Shown piece after piece: positions 1-9,395 of a stretch of DNA of 64,000 nt (the stretch's first letter is position 1; each line of letters begins with the position of its first letter). A program made the translations under genes and the position numbers. The notes under the pieces are model-generated. The model made no database searches. It had not been told where the DNA came from and worked only from the letters and a program-made list of their open reading frames with translations. Origin of the DNA: Crotophaga sulcirostris (Eukaryota > Chordata > Aves > Cuculiformes > Crotophagidae); the NCBI GenBank assembly GCA_013397455.1, contig VYZB01000388.1:128309-192308 (forward strand), in the 5' to 3' direction.

Positions 1-3000
1 CACCAAGAGTGAGGCTAGAAAGAACAGAGAGCAGTACTCCCCATTGGCATCCTTGCTGAAACAGAGCTGTAGGAATGTTGTTTTGAGCTCCTTTGAACTT
101 AGGTAAAAGACAGCTAGCAGTGCCATAGCCCTTTTTTGAAGTATATGCACAAGATGAAAGCAAGATAGGTGTGGAGTGGACAAAGTACTTTCTTTATCAA
201 TTGCAAACTGTTTTCTCAAAATCTAGCCTGCAATTTCACATATTTTCTTTTTGTTGAAGGGGAGGTGGGGCAGAGGGGGGCAGGCAGGAGGTGTTTTCCA
301 AACCTTTGAACACAACATTCAACAGCCAAGCTCAGAAGTTACTGCTGCTCCCACAAAAGAAGGACAAACAAGCCTTTTTCATGTCAGCTATGTCCAGCTG
401 GAAATGTCACAGCTTTGTCACAATGGAACAAAGCATGCCTGGTGTCTGTTCTTTCAAAAGGTCTCTAATTCAAACAAAAGAAAAATATTCACATCTGGAA
501 GGGGTCATAGGCAGGGGGCAGGAGTGGAAGAAGCAAAGTTCAGATGGCAAGTCATAGCAGTTGCTGCTTGTCTTGCTGTTTGTCTAATTATTGTACTGCT
601 GTTCTGGCACTTATTGATCCAGTTAAAGAAAGAAAGCCAAGAGTTAAAACAGCAATTTTATTATTGATTGAACTCGGAAGGCCAGATGAGACACACCTCT
701 TCACTTTTGCTCTATTTATCATGCTAGCGCACTCGGGCTGAGTGAAAAGACCCCTCGTGACTAGTCTGGCAGTAATTCCTCTATTCTCCACCACCACCCC
801 TCACTTTTCAAAGGATGTACTTATTGAAATCTTGCCCTTTCCAATGGATTTGTTTGAGCATCTGTTTCTGTAAAGATTAAAACCTTCTAATGACTGCAGA
901 GTTGGGAGCCCGTATCAGAACAGATCCACAGGAAGATCAAAAATTAAATGTCTACTGAGGTCAGATTAAAGGAGAAGAGAATGAAGTTGAGAGTAGGACT
1001 TAACTGGATAAACATAAAAGACTTAATAGGAAGAGTTTGCATTGCACTCCTGAACTGAAAGTTTACTTCTTCCACATTTAGTGCTTCTGAAGATGAAAAG
1101 CCTCTCCTAGGCTGCCACCTAGCTAGTTAATTTCTTGTATTGTTTTAGGAGCTATTTTAAAAGCTCTTTTGCTCCAGCCCTTACTGTGTTGACTCCTCCC
1201 TTTTGAGCTGGTATTTTGTCAGGAGTTTCAAGAGCAATAAAAACTTGCTGCCAAGTCCCTTTCTTCCCCACAATGTGTTTTATAACCCAGCGTGTAGTTT
1301 AGTCTGTCTAAACACTGCACTAGTACACTGCCATCAGTTTCCATGGAGATGATTAACTCCTCCAGATCCAGAAAGCTTTACTGTACTTTTTGCCCTTCCA
1401 GCACATGAAGAACATGAGAGCATTTACTAAAATCAGCCTGCAGAAACATCACATTTTCCAGACAGTTCTAGCAAATGTAAGCATTTAACGTTTGCTTCAA
1501 CCAGGCAAACACAGAGCTGCAGTCTTAACCAAACTTGCATTTAAGTCATCTACTAGAATGAGTTGCTTTTTCCCCTTGTGCATTTCTCCTCCTTTGCATT
1601 GCCATGATGTCTGAAGTCATGACAGCCCCACTGGCACCAACTTTTTGAACTACTACGTCTCAGAGCAAAGCCAAGGTATGAGAGATAATGAAGAGTACAG
1701 AAGAGAGAAAGGAAGATAAAGGAGATGACTTTGAATTCAATCAGAAAAACTTTGTGTCATAAAGTTTAGGAGCACTGTTCTATGAAACTTCATGGTTTAC
1801 CATACTCCTAGTCACTTAGGTATCTAGCAAATATATACTGTCAGTGTGTATTTATTACAAAAAAAATATTTGACACTGTTTTAAGAAGCTGAATTAAACT
1901 GAAAACTACCCTTATTCTAGTATAACATGACCTAATCAGAACCAGAAAGGAGACCTTCTCCCAGAAACTCAGCTAATGAAGGCCACATGCTGTCATCAGC
2001 TTTAGCTGTGGAAAAACTGTTTCCCAGTCTCACTTTCACAGAAAGGACAATCTCCCTGGCAGCTGCCACTCAGGTGGCACGCTTGTTGAATCGAACTATG
2101 AAAATGTCAACAGAATTTTGAATACTGCAGTTTCCTGGAAGAATTCCCCAGTATAGACCTATTATATAAATATTTTCCAGGCTATCATCACTGAAGCAAA
2201 CTGTAACCTTCCCAGTACTTTAATATGTAATAGTTCTTTTGGCATTCAAGAGCAGATACACTATATAAACTAGACATGAATAACCAGACATAACTACAGT
2301 TTCTGTAGTTATGAAGAGCTACAGGCAATAGATTTTTTTTTTGCCAATAAGCTTGGCTAACTTGAAAGAGCCATTGGCAGTGTTCAGAGTAATCGCTGTT
2401 TTGCTACAGTGAGAATTATTTTCTATTTGACTTCCACAGCAGCTGTCAGGACGATTACTTTGCAGACTCCAGTTGGAGTCAGTACCATGTAGGTACCAGC
2501 AGTTTAAAGTCCCCCAACCCCTTTCACACTGTGCTAATAAGACAACCCACAGAGGTGCAAGAAGACTTCACTCATGCAGTCCACCCACGACTGCTGAAGT
2601 GACAGCCTGTAGTTACTGTTTTGTGGTCAAGTGTCCAATAGTAACTCAAAGGACACCACTAATTGATTTCATACACTTTGGCACAGGACACTTACCAAGC
2701 AGCAGCCGTATTTGGTTAACCACCCCCAGCTACAAACAAACCAAAGAACGTGAGACCAGAGTCTCCATTACCTCATCCTCAGAGATTCTGGGTGTTCCCC
2801 TTGTCCCCTATCTAAAGTTAGTGTAGTGAGGACTCCTAGGAATGCCAAAATCCATAGTGGAGAACATCAGCAAGGATCGGATAGAAGTGTTTCAACTTTC
2901 AAAAAAAGCGTTCATGTTTGGAGGTGCAGGCAGCCTCTCGCAGCAGCAAAGACCACAGCGTAGCACACAGAAAGCCTGGAAACACTTGTTACCTGCTCCT

Positions 3001-3574
3001 CCAGACCTTCCTGAATTTACCAGCGCAGCACCACATGTGAGCTGCACCTTCCCACACCAACCACCACAGGTGGTTTCCAGGTTTCAGAGAACTCATCCTA
3101 ACCCTGCCTCCTATTATTTATCAACAGGTTGTAGGAGACATTTTGGCCACCCACACCTCCAATTTGGGGGGGGCTTTTTGTGGGTTTGGAGGGTCTTTTT
3201 GTCTCACTGTCAGAAACAAAAGCCACTCTTAGAATGACTGATTGCTTGGAAGTATTCCTTGGAGAGGCTGTCATGGGACAGGGTCCAGAGCCAGCACTCC
3301 TCAGGCGGGCTGGGTGGTGGGTCCACCACCACATGCCTTTCCTCTTACTAACCCACACCTGTCTTGAAAGGCCAGGTTTAACCCGCCCCACCTCTGCTTC
3401 CACCGCCCTGCCCGCAGGATGAAGGCTGACTTGCGGTGCCACCCCAGCCCCTGCCCGCGCCCCAGCGGGGTCCCGCAGAACTTTTTTAAGAGCTGCTGGC
3501 TTGGCAGCGGCGGGGCAGTGCCCACCTCCCCGCGGCTCCCACGGGAGCCCTCCCAGCCCCGGCTCCGCACCTAC
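1..3574 (-). other. TIMP3: TIMP3 intron 1 (5' part), inside SYN3 intron 5
   Basis: This stretch starts at the TIMP3 exon 1 splice donor (GTAGGT, read on the minus strand at 3569-3574) and runs to the left edge, so it is the 5' part of TIMP3 intron 1. It is also SYN3 intron 5 on the other strand. I see no exon in it. The open frames at 251-667 and 2473-3237 have no recognisable domain and no convincing splice context. Visible structure is limited to a perfect 11-bp-stem hairpin (2289-2313), a run of eight G at about 3165-3172, and rising GC content from about 3250 toward the CpG island. TIMP3 exons 2-5 are expected to the left of the window; that is knowledge of the gene family, not something seen here. 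Confidence 0.75.
2289..2313. repeat. Perfect short inverted repeat (hairpin)
   Basis: CATAACTACAG is followed by a TTT loop and then its exact reverse complement CTGTAGTTATG. The 11-bp stem has no mismatch. It is isolated and not part of a repeat I recognise. No function is assigned. Confidence 0.85.
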
Positions 3575-3698
3575 CGATGTCGGAGTTGCAGAAAGCGTCC
3601 TGCGGGTGGATGGGGACGCAAGTGCAAGCCTCCACCACCAAGTCCCGCAGGCTCCAGCTGCAGAGGAACACGGCGAGGAAGCTCAGCCACGCCGTCAT
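3575..3698 (-). CDS. TIMP3: TIMP3, coding part of exon 1 (partial gene)
   Basis: TIMP3 is a secreted inhibitor of matrix metalloproteinases and ADAM/ADAMTS proteases that stays bound to extracellular matrix. The exon encodes 41 codons plus one base (phase 1). Residues 1-24 form a signal peptide ([15 protein letters not shown], then a short polar end and EA). The mature protein begins at Cys25 as [17 protein letters not shown]. In TIMPs the N-terminal Cys-x-Cys chelates the protease zinc, and Cys1, Cys3 and Cys13 of the mature chain form conserved disulfides; all three are present. [13 protein letters not shown] is the TIMP signature. The start at 3698 is the only ATG: the frame extends upstream only through non-ATG codons to an in-frame stop at 3780-3782, and position -3 is A, a good Kozak context. 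The exon ends ATCG followed by donor GTAGGT. TIMP3 rather than TIMP2 or TIMP4 is inferred from the signal peptide (SWSLRD, EACTC) and the synapsin-III linkage. Confidence 0.95.
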
Positions 3699-3922
3699 GT
3701 TGCCGCCGAGGTGCCTCCTCACTTCTGCGGAGCGGGGAGGGATGGGTTTGCTTCGCCTGACTTTTTTTACTCTCCCTTCCTATCAGCCCGCGCCTGCCTG
3801 CCTCTCTGCCTGCTCGCGCTGCTCCCCTCGCTGTCCTCAGCGGCGCAGCCTTGGCTCGGCGGGACGGTGCAAGCCTTGCGGGCACGGGCAGGTCCCAGCG
3901 GCTGGAGCGGAGCTGAGCTGCG
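3699..3922 (-). other. TIMP3: TIMP3 5' untranslated region (predicted)
   Basis: This is the region between the predicted transcription start, about 25-30 bases downstream of the TATA-like element at 3948-3953, and the ATG at 3698. It is GC-rich and, read on the minus strand, contains no ATG, so no upstream open reading frame would compete with the TIMP3 start. The 5' boundary is an estimate from the TATA-like element. If transcription starts elsewhere in the CpG island, the leader would be longer. Confidence 0.6.
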
Positions 3923-3947
3923 CCGCAGCGGGGCCGACAGCGCGGAG

Positions 3948-3953
3948 TTATAG
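3948..3953 (-). promoter_or_regulatory. TIMP3: TATA-like element of TIMP3 promoter
   Basis: Read on the minus strand the sequence is GGCTATAACTCC, a CTATAA variant of the TATA box. It lies 250 bases upstream of the TIMP3 ATG and about 40 bases downstream of a CCAAT box, a classical spacing. It would place transcription initiation near 3918-3925. A second TATA-like word (TATAAGG, 4064-4070) sits upstream of the GC boxes and is the less likely alternative. Confidence 0.55.
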
Positions 3954-3989
3954 CCTGGATCGCCGCTCCGGGGGCGCCGCCAGCGCCGG

Positions 3990-3994
3990 CCAAT
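3990..3994 (+). promoter_or_regulatory. TIMP3: CCAAT box (inverted relative to TIMP3)
   Basis: GGCCAATGGG on the plus strand reads as CCCATTGGCC in the direction of TIMP3. It is a full NF-Y type CCAAT motif in the orientation-independent position, about 40 bases upstream of the TATA-like element and about 70 upstream of the predicted start. NF-Y binding is inferred from the motif. Confidence 0.6.
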
Positions 3995-4040
3995 GGGAGC
4001 CCCGCATTACCTCATCGGCGGGAGCGGCCGCAGCGGGGCC

Positions 4041-4052
4041 GGGGCGGGGCGG
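4041..4052. promoter_or_regulatory. TIMP3: Tandem GC boxes (Sp1-type)
   Basis: GGGGCGGGGCGG contains two overlapping GGGGCGG Sp1/KLF sites, preceded by GGGGCC at 4035-4040. They lie about 120 bases upstream of the predicted TIMP3 start and complete a GC box / CCAAT / TATA-like arrangement. The G-rich strand here has several short G runs and could also adopt a G-quadruplex. Confidence 0.6.
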
Positions 4053-5944
4053 CGGCCGCAGCGCCTTATACGGAATAGAGCGGGGAGCGGCGCTGCGCGG
4101 GCGGCCTGCGCGCGCCCCGAGGCCGGGGGCGCAGGTGCCCGGCCCCTCTGAGGGGAGGCGGCCCGTCCCCAGCCTCCATCCCCTTTCTCTGCCGCCGAGG
4201 AGCCTTGAAACACTTTAAAAACTACTTTTACGCATACAAGAGGCAGTCACTATCACCAAAAAGGGGAAATTTTGGATTAATCTAAGATTTAAGTTGCCTT
4301 CAAGGAAACTTTGTTTTTTTAAAAGTTAGGCAGAAACGGAGAGTTTATTTGACAGCATTTCTGAGATATCAGCGAGTTATCTGTCAGGCACCTGTCAGTG
4401 CTCAGGACAGCTACCCGACACCCCAAAAGTTAGGACTCGCCTCCCCTCAGCCTCAGGGTGTGAAGAGGCACCTGGAAAACACACGTGGGGTTTGTTGTCC
4501 GCTTGAAAAGTTTTGTCAGTTTCCCTCAAAAACAACCCGGCTGCCTGCAAGCTGGTTTTAAACTGGAGGAGGTGCAAGAGGATTTAAAAGTGCTTTCAGA
4601 AAGCAATCGGGAAACACAAGGAGGGGGTGCAGTGTATTGCTGCTTTTCCTCTTTCTATAGGCAGCAAGAAGAGGGTGGAAGAAAAGAAGGAAAAGATCTT
4701 GTTGAAATGTAAACCGGGATTTCATCCTGCAGTTTTTAATCCTGCCCAAATGCTCCTTCTTCTCCTGTCACTGCACCACCACCACCCATCACTTCCCCTT
4801 CTCGGGGCTTTCGGTCAGCCAGGGGTCATAAACTGCTAAAACCAAGCTGGAAAAAGCCGTGTCGTATCTACCCGGGCACTCCCAACATTTAATCTCAAAG
4901 TATATTTTCGCAGAGCAGCTTTAGTGGAATTTATAGAAAAGTGCTGGTTTGGTTTGCTTTCCCTTATCCCCTTTTGGAATCGTAAATTTCTATCAGCTGT
5001 AGAAACGTAAATGTTACAGAAGAACTGGGACCGTAAGGAGGGAGATTGCCAGCTGCAAGATACAGACAGCCTTATTATCCTGCAAAGGGGACTGAGGGGT
5101 GATTAATCACAGTATCAAACCAGTGTATGTAATGTCAAAGTACTTTCCACGGGGTTTACAAGACTTAAGCATGTCAAGTTATAAATTATGCTGGTATTAA
5201 AGGCTGGGGCCAGCTGTCCTAAATTTCTAAATACTCAGCTAAGTCTTTAGATTTACAATTCTGCTCCATCTGGGTGAAACACAGCCTGCCTACACCTTTT
5301 CTTTAATCATACCGTCCATATAAAATTAAAACCTCCGGTCTTATGGAAACACAGGCTTTTATTTGGAGCGTTGGTACGCAAAAGCTTTGAGATGAGTGTT
5401 ACTAGTAGAGATCAAGGTTACAGTGCTAACAGTGGGAAGTGCAGGTTCCAATGCATACTGTGACAGAGACAACCTGTGTGACAGCTCCTCAGGGTGCTTC
5501 ACATCCCAACCTGTGTAATGGGGAGCTTCTCAGGAATGTGTACTAGTGAACACACTGAAAAAACTGGATGGTGTTGAGGTGCTAATGGGTCGTGTAAGTA
5601 CATATAAGGCAGGGTATTAAACAGGACATTAGATTTAGATTTTAGTTAGTGTCTGAATTGTTTGGCTCCAAATTGCAATGTGTGAAGTTCTGTGCAAAAA
5701 ACTCTTTAGGTACTTGGACTGTCTGCTCAAGGTACTACAGCTGAAGTTGCATTTGTCAGATTGGACTGTCACTTCAGTATCTCTGGGTGTCAACAAGGAA
5801 CAGCTCCACTGACCTCAGCAGAGTAACACGGAAGAAACATTAGGTGTGTCTGGCACTTTCATTTTTTCTTTGTTCTTGTAAAAAGTTTGATATCACCAGC
5901 ATCACGATACACCTGATCTATCAACATCTCAGATCAGTATCTGA

Positions 5945-6004
5945 GAGAAGTGGAGCTATTCCATAACATGACAGTGGTGTAAATAAGGGAGAGTTTGGCC
6001 CCCA
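5945..6004. repeat. Fragment of short palindromic interspersed repeat
   Basis: The words AGTGGAGCTATTCC, GTGGTGTAAATAAGGG and AGAGTTTGGCCCC follow the order of one arm of a common sauropsid interspersed repeat whose arms read roughly ATGGAGTTACACC, GTGTAAATGAGAGCAG and AATCTGGCCC. A possible partner-arm word (CCACTGACCTCAGCAGAGT) lies at about 5808-5826. The match is from memory of the repeat pattern, and the copy is strongly decayed. Confidence 0.35.
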
Positions 6005-6864
6005 CACAACTAGATTATAATCACAGCTCCAGCACCACCTCCCTTCACTCTCTGGCCAGGTAACTCCTCTGAGATTGTTTCTTAATTTCTATAATAATAC
6101 CTTTCCTGCATGTTCTGCATACTAATAAGATGAATACATTGTAATAAGCTTTAAAGATGTTGAGTGCTGTGTGCATGTTGAGTGACTGTAATGCACAAAT
6201 GCAGGACACATTCAGAGGAGACTGAAAAACAGACCCTTCAGTCATCTCAATTTCTGAAAAGAGAGGGGAAGGGAGCTAGAAGCTACTGAAGTTACACAGG
6301 GCTCCCCAAGGCATGGAGGTACCTTGTTTACAGTGAAAATGACCAAACTTGTTAAAGTAACACCAAGTTTGTGCTGACTACAGGATCCAGTTCACTTTTC
6401 AGACCTAACCCAGAGAGGTAGTCTATAATTACTTTTCAGAATGAAAAGGAGTGCCACAGCTTGATCCAGTGGCAGGGCACATCTGTTTGGAAGGGATGGT
6501 GTGCAGGCTGTCTGTGTGGCATGGTTTCCCACTGCCTTCTATATCACTATTTCAGAGGTGATCCAGATTTTTTTTTTAATGCACATACTAGCACTATCTG
6601 GAGTAGTAGTGCCTGTATTCTATCAGTTAGGATTTAGCTGATTAACCTGCTTTTTTGACACCTAGATATTTTTTTTCTTCAAAGAGATGAACTTCTCTAT
6701 AGTAGTAGGGATGCAGGGTTTTCATCCATAACTGGATACTGTACAATAATAACAGTATTTATTTACCAGATAAAGGGTACATTTCATACACAGAAACTAG
6801 AGTGCTTTATTTTTGTAAATCACAGGTAAATAATAGTCAGGAAAGCCCAGTCTGACTAGTGTCC

Positions 6865-6940
6865 TACTGGGAGGCCTTGGTTCAATCATTTAACCTGCTT
6901 GTACATTCATTTTATCGACTGTAAATAGAGATATTGTATA
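6865..6940 (+). repeat. Decayed MIR-type SINE fragment
   Basis: The order of words GCCTTGGTTCAATCATTTAA, CCTGCTTGTACATTC and GACTGTAAATAGAGAT follows the MIR core (CTTGGGCAAGTCACTTAACC, CTCAGTTT, CTGTAAAATGGGGATA). The identity is low and the fragment short, so this is a tentative call. Confidence 0.4.
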
Positions 6941-7586
6941 GTATCCTCTAATAGTATCTATTAGATATTCAATATCAGCCTCTTTCCTTTGAGACCTACC
7001 AGTAAAGTACACTCCCTAAGAGCCAGGCAGGAGTTCTGGATGTTTATTTAAATCTGTAAATTTTGATAATGCGATCAAAGTAACAGAGAAAGTCAATGTA
7101 AGAACTGAAAGGAGAACTCTGTGAAATCCTGCTGTATGCCCTGTCTGCGTGGGATAAACTGCAAAGGAAAAAAAAAACAACCCCAAAACAACAACTGAAA
7201 ACTAGTATTCAGCTCCTTTGCCTGGATAAAACTTTAAGCCTTATACGACCATAAAAAATGTAGCAGAGAAATAAAAAGAAAATAAAGACCTTGATCTTCA
7301 TATGAGAAAATTAGAGTTCACGTTTGGTTAGTGTCACCAAATAAAGAAATCTATGTTATTTTGGTCCTCCACCAAGAACACACTGTTGAACACAATTAAG
7401 GATCTCTCTGCTTTACTGGGCAGCCACACCACTTCATGCTGTGATGTTGTCGGATCCCACAAGCTAAGCATGACTGGGCTGGGTCAATAGTTGGTGTGAA
7501 AATTCCGAGGGAAAGCCATGTCCCGCAGGTGTTGTTGGCTGAGCAAAGTGGCCTTCGTCCCTCCATCCTGCATGGATGTGTAGATG

Positions 7587-7606
7587 CGGTGCTAGGGGGC
7601 ACTGCG
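7587..7606. promoter_or_regulatory. CTCF-like motif (candidate)
   Basis: GGTGCTAGGGGGCACTG matches the core of the vertebrate CTCF consensus (C-A/T-AGGGGGC-A/G-C/G). It is about 3.9 kb upstream of the TIMP3 ATG, where an insulator or loop anchor separating TIMP3 from the host gene would make sense. This is a single motif match without occupancy evidence. Confidence 0.35.
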
Positions 7607-8032
7607 CTGCAACAGATCTTCACATTTTTTTGCGGATGAAGCTGGCTTTCTTGCAATATATAAAGAACCCACTCTCTGGAAAAGGAAAGATGTTAACCTG
7701 GGTGTCTTGGTTAAATTTCAGGGTGGAGAACGACCTTATGCTTCCATACTCACTGCAGTTTACATCAGGAGCATAATAACAAGTATCATTTCCCTTCCGG
7801 AAGTCCTGCTTGTGGCTAGAAAGGACCACTGCATAGACTGAGATAAAGGCACTTTCAAGAGGCATAAAGCATTGCTGTAAATGAACTTTAAAGGCAGATT
7901 CACTTCCCTTCTGATCATATTTCATTGTGAGGGAGCCAGGTGCTGGCAGAAAGCTGCTTCTGACCTGACAAAAGCACCTGAATGTCAGTAGTACAGAAGG
8001 GCTTCATCGACCTATGGGAACTGTTGGCCAAA

Positions 8033-8100
8033 AAATGGGGAGAGAGAAGTGGGGGGAAGAAAGGAAGGAAGAGAGAAAGGCGTAAAGGGAGATAGAAAAA
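8033..8100 (+). repeat. Homopurine (GA-rich) tract
   Basis: About 68 bases are almost entirely A and G on the plus strand (words such as GGGGAGAGAGAAG, GGGGGGAAGAAAGGAAGG, AAAGGGAGAT), with only four or five pyrimidine interruptions. Such tracts are low-complexity and can form triplex (H-DNA) structures. No coding meaning is assigned. Confidence 0.8.
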
Positions 8101-9265
8101 GAAATACCCCCAACTACCACTACCACCAGAGAAAAACAAAACCTGACACATCATGGGTGAAAACACTGAAACTCATCACCAGACCTCAGCAGGTTTAAAC
8201 TGAACATGGCAAGAATGAAGTCAAGAGGCTTTGGCCTGCAGTGCAAACAGTCCTGCCACCTCCATGAACAATATATTAATTTTAAAAGCTTCTGAAGTCT
8301 GGGCATTTTTTTCCATTTTAACTTTTCCACAGTAACTTGACTTTGATTCATGAGCATGGAGTCCTGCCATTAACATTCTAAATTGTTCAACTGCCAAGCT
8401 GCTCAAAAGCCTTCTCTTGTCCTAAAAACTTTTCCTGAAGTTAACAAGCCTCTTATCTTTTACACCAGCTCAGCATCACACCCTCTAGGAGATATCATTG
8501 TTTTTTGCTTTTATGCAGCAGGTGGGAAAGGAAGAGTACTTTTCAGAGCCATCTGATGTCCTTTTTTACAGCATAGTCACACCATCTCATAGGGCAGTAC
8601 AGAGTGATCATGCATTGCATTAGCAAAAGATTCTCATATTTCCTGATTATCTGTTTTTCTTCAGAATGTTTTTTTCCTGACACTATCCTTTGAGAATACT
8701 GTTTTGTTTAAAATGTTTGGTTTTGCTATGATTTATGAGTGCAAAAAAGGTTGAAAAAACCTCCTCCTCTATTAATTCCTCTGTTGTATCAGTGAACTTC
8801 ATATGCTACCTAAAATAAGAGGACTCTTTCTTCAAAAATGTCTTTGATTCTATAAATATGTATTAAAAAAATCATTTGATCTCTGAGGTTGCAAAGGAAT
8901 TATGTCACCTTCCTGTCTGCAAGCCAGACGTAGGTAATACTCTATCCCATTCCCAAGTTTTTAATTAGAGTTATGCCATTAAAACTTCGTCGGCTCTAAC
9001 GGTTCTATACTGTGTTCAGTCTTCAAGGATCCTTTACAGATTGTGCTTACAGAGAGCGCCCAGACTGGGAGCAGACCACAGGCACCATATGTCACCAGGA
9101 GTATTACATTATAAAGGACTGTAGAATATGAAATCACCCTTTCAGTAGTGTGGGGATCCTCTAGTCAGGCTGTGATGTGGCATCAGCTGCAGAAGGGCAA
9201 CCAGGAAATGTCTTTTAACAACCTTATCAAGCCGAAAATGTTTCCTGCACATGACTGTGCTCTTT

Positions 9266-9395
9266 GGCCCCAATCCAGCAAAACACTAAGGCACATGTTC
9301 CGCTTTAAGCACACAAGATGCTCTACTGAAGTCAACAGGACCATTTACATGCACAAAGTTAAATATAAGCTTAAGTGCATTTCTGGATCAGGGCC
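9266..9395. mobile_element. Palindromic non-autonomous DNA element remnant (MITE-like)
   Basis: The 130-base unit begins GGCCCCAATCCAGCAAAAC and ends TTCTGGATCAGGGCC. The ends are imperfect reverse complements of each other, and the similarity extends inward through CACTAAGGCACATG against TAAGCTTAAGTGCAT. The centre contains ACTGAAGTCAACAGG, a decayed form of the TTGACTTCAATGG centre found in abundant palindromic repeats of turtles, crocodilians and birds. I recognise the pattern but do not give a family name. Clear target-site duplications are not visible, so the copy is old. Confidence 0.6.

Larger units (their letters stand above)
3380..4215. promoter_or_regulatory. TIMP3: CpG island covering TIMP3 exon 1 and promoter
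   Basis: This block is dense in CG dinucleotides and strongly GC-rich (for example GGGGCGGGGCGG, GCGGCCGCAGCG, GCGCGCCCCGAGG), unlike the AT-leaning DNA on both sides. It falls off sharply near 4215, where the sequence becomes T/A-rich. It covers the start of TIMP3 intron 1, exon 1, the 5'UTR and the core promoter. The human TIMP3 promoter island is a well-known target of methylation silencing in tumours; an equivalent role here is inference. Long open frames across the island on both strands are products of the GC bias and not genes. Confidence 0.9.
4216..9265. other. TIMP3 upstream flank within SYN3 intron 5
   Basis: This is about 5 kb of ordinary intronic DNA next to the TIMP3 promoter. 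It contains no exon I can support. It holds a palindromic homeodomain-type word TGATTAATCA (5100-5109), an E-box CACGTG (4482-4487), a fragment of a sauropsid-type repeat (5945-6004), a weak MIR piece (6865-6940), a CTCF-like word (7587-7606) and a homopurine tract (8033-8100). Proximal enhancers of TIMP3 could lie here, but motif words alone do not establish that. Confidence 0.6.

Noticed and set aside
251..667. 138-codon plus-strand frame with a hydrophobic C-terminal segment
   Set aside because: The hydrophobic stretch looks membrane-like (AVAACLAVCLIIVLLFWHLL), but there is no homologous family I recognise, no promoter signal, and it lies in TIMP3 intron 1. Judged to be chance.
3577..4218. 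213-codon plus-strand frame across the CpG island
   Set aside because: It is antisense to TIMP3 exon 1 and its 5'UTR. Its Ala/Gly/Arg/Pro-rich composition is what a GC-rich island gives in any frame lacking AT-rich stops.
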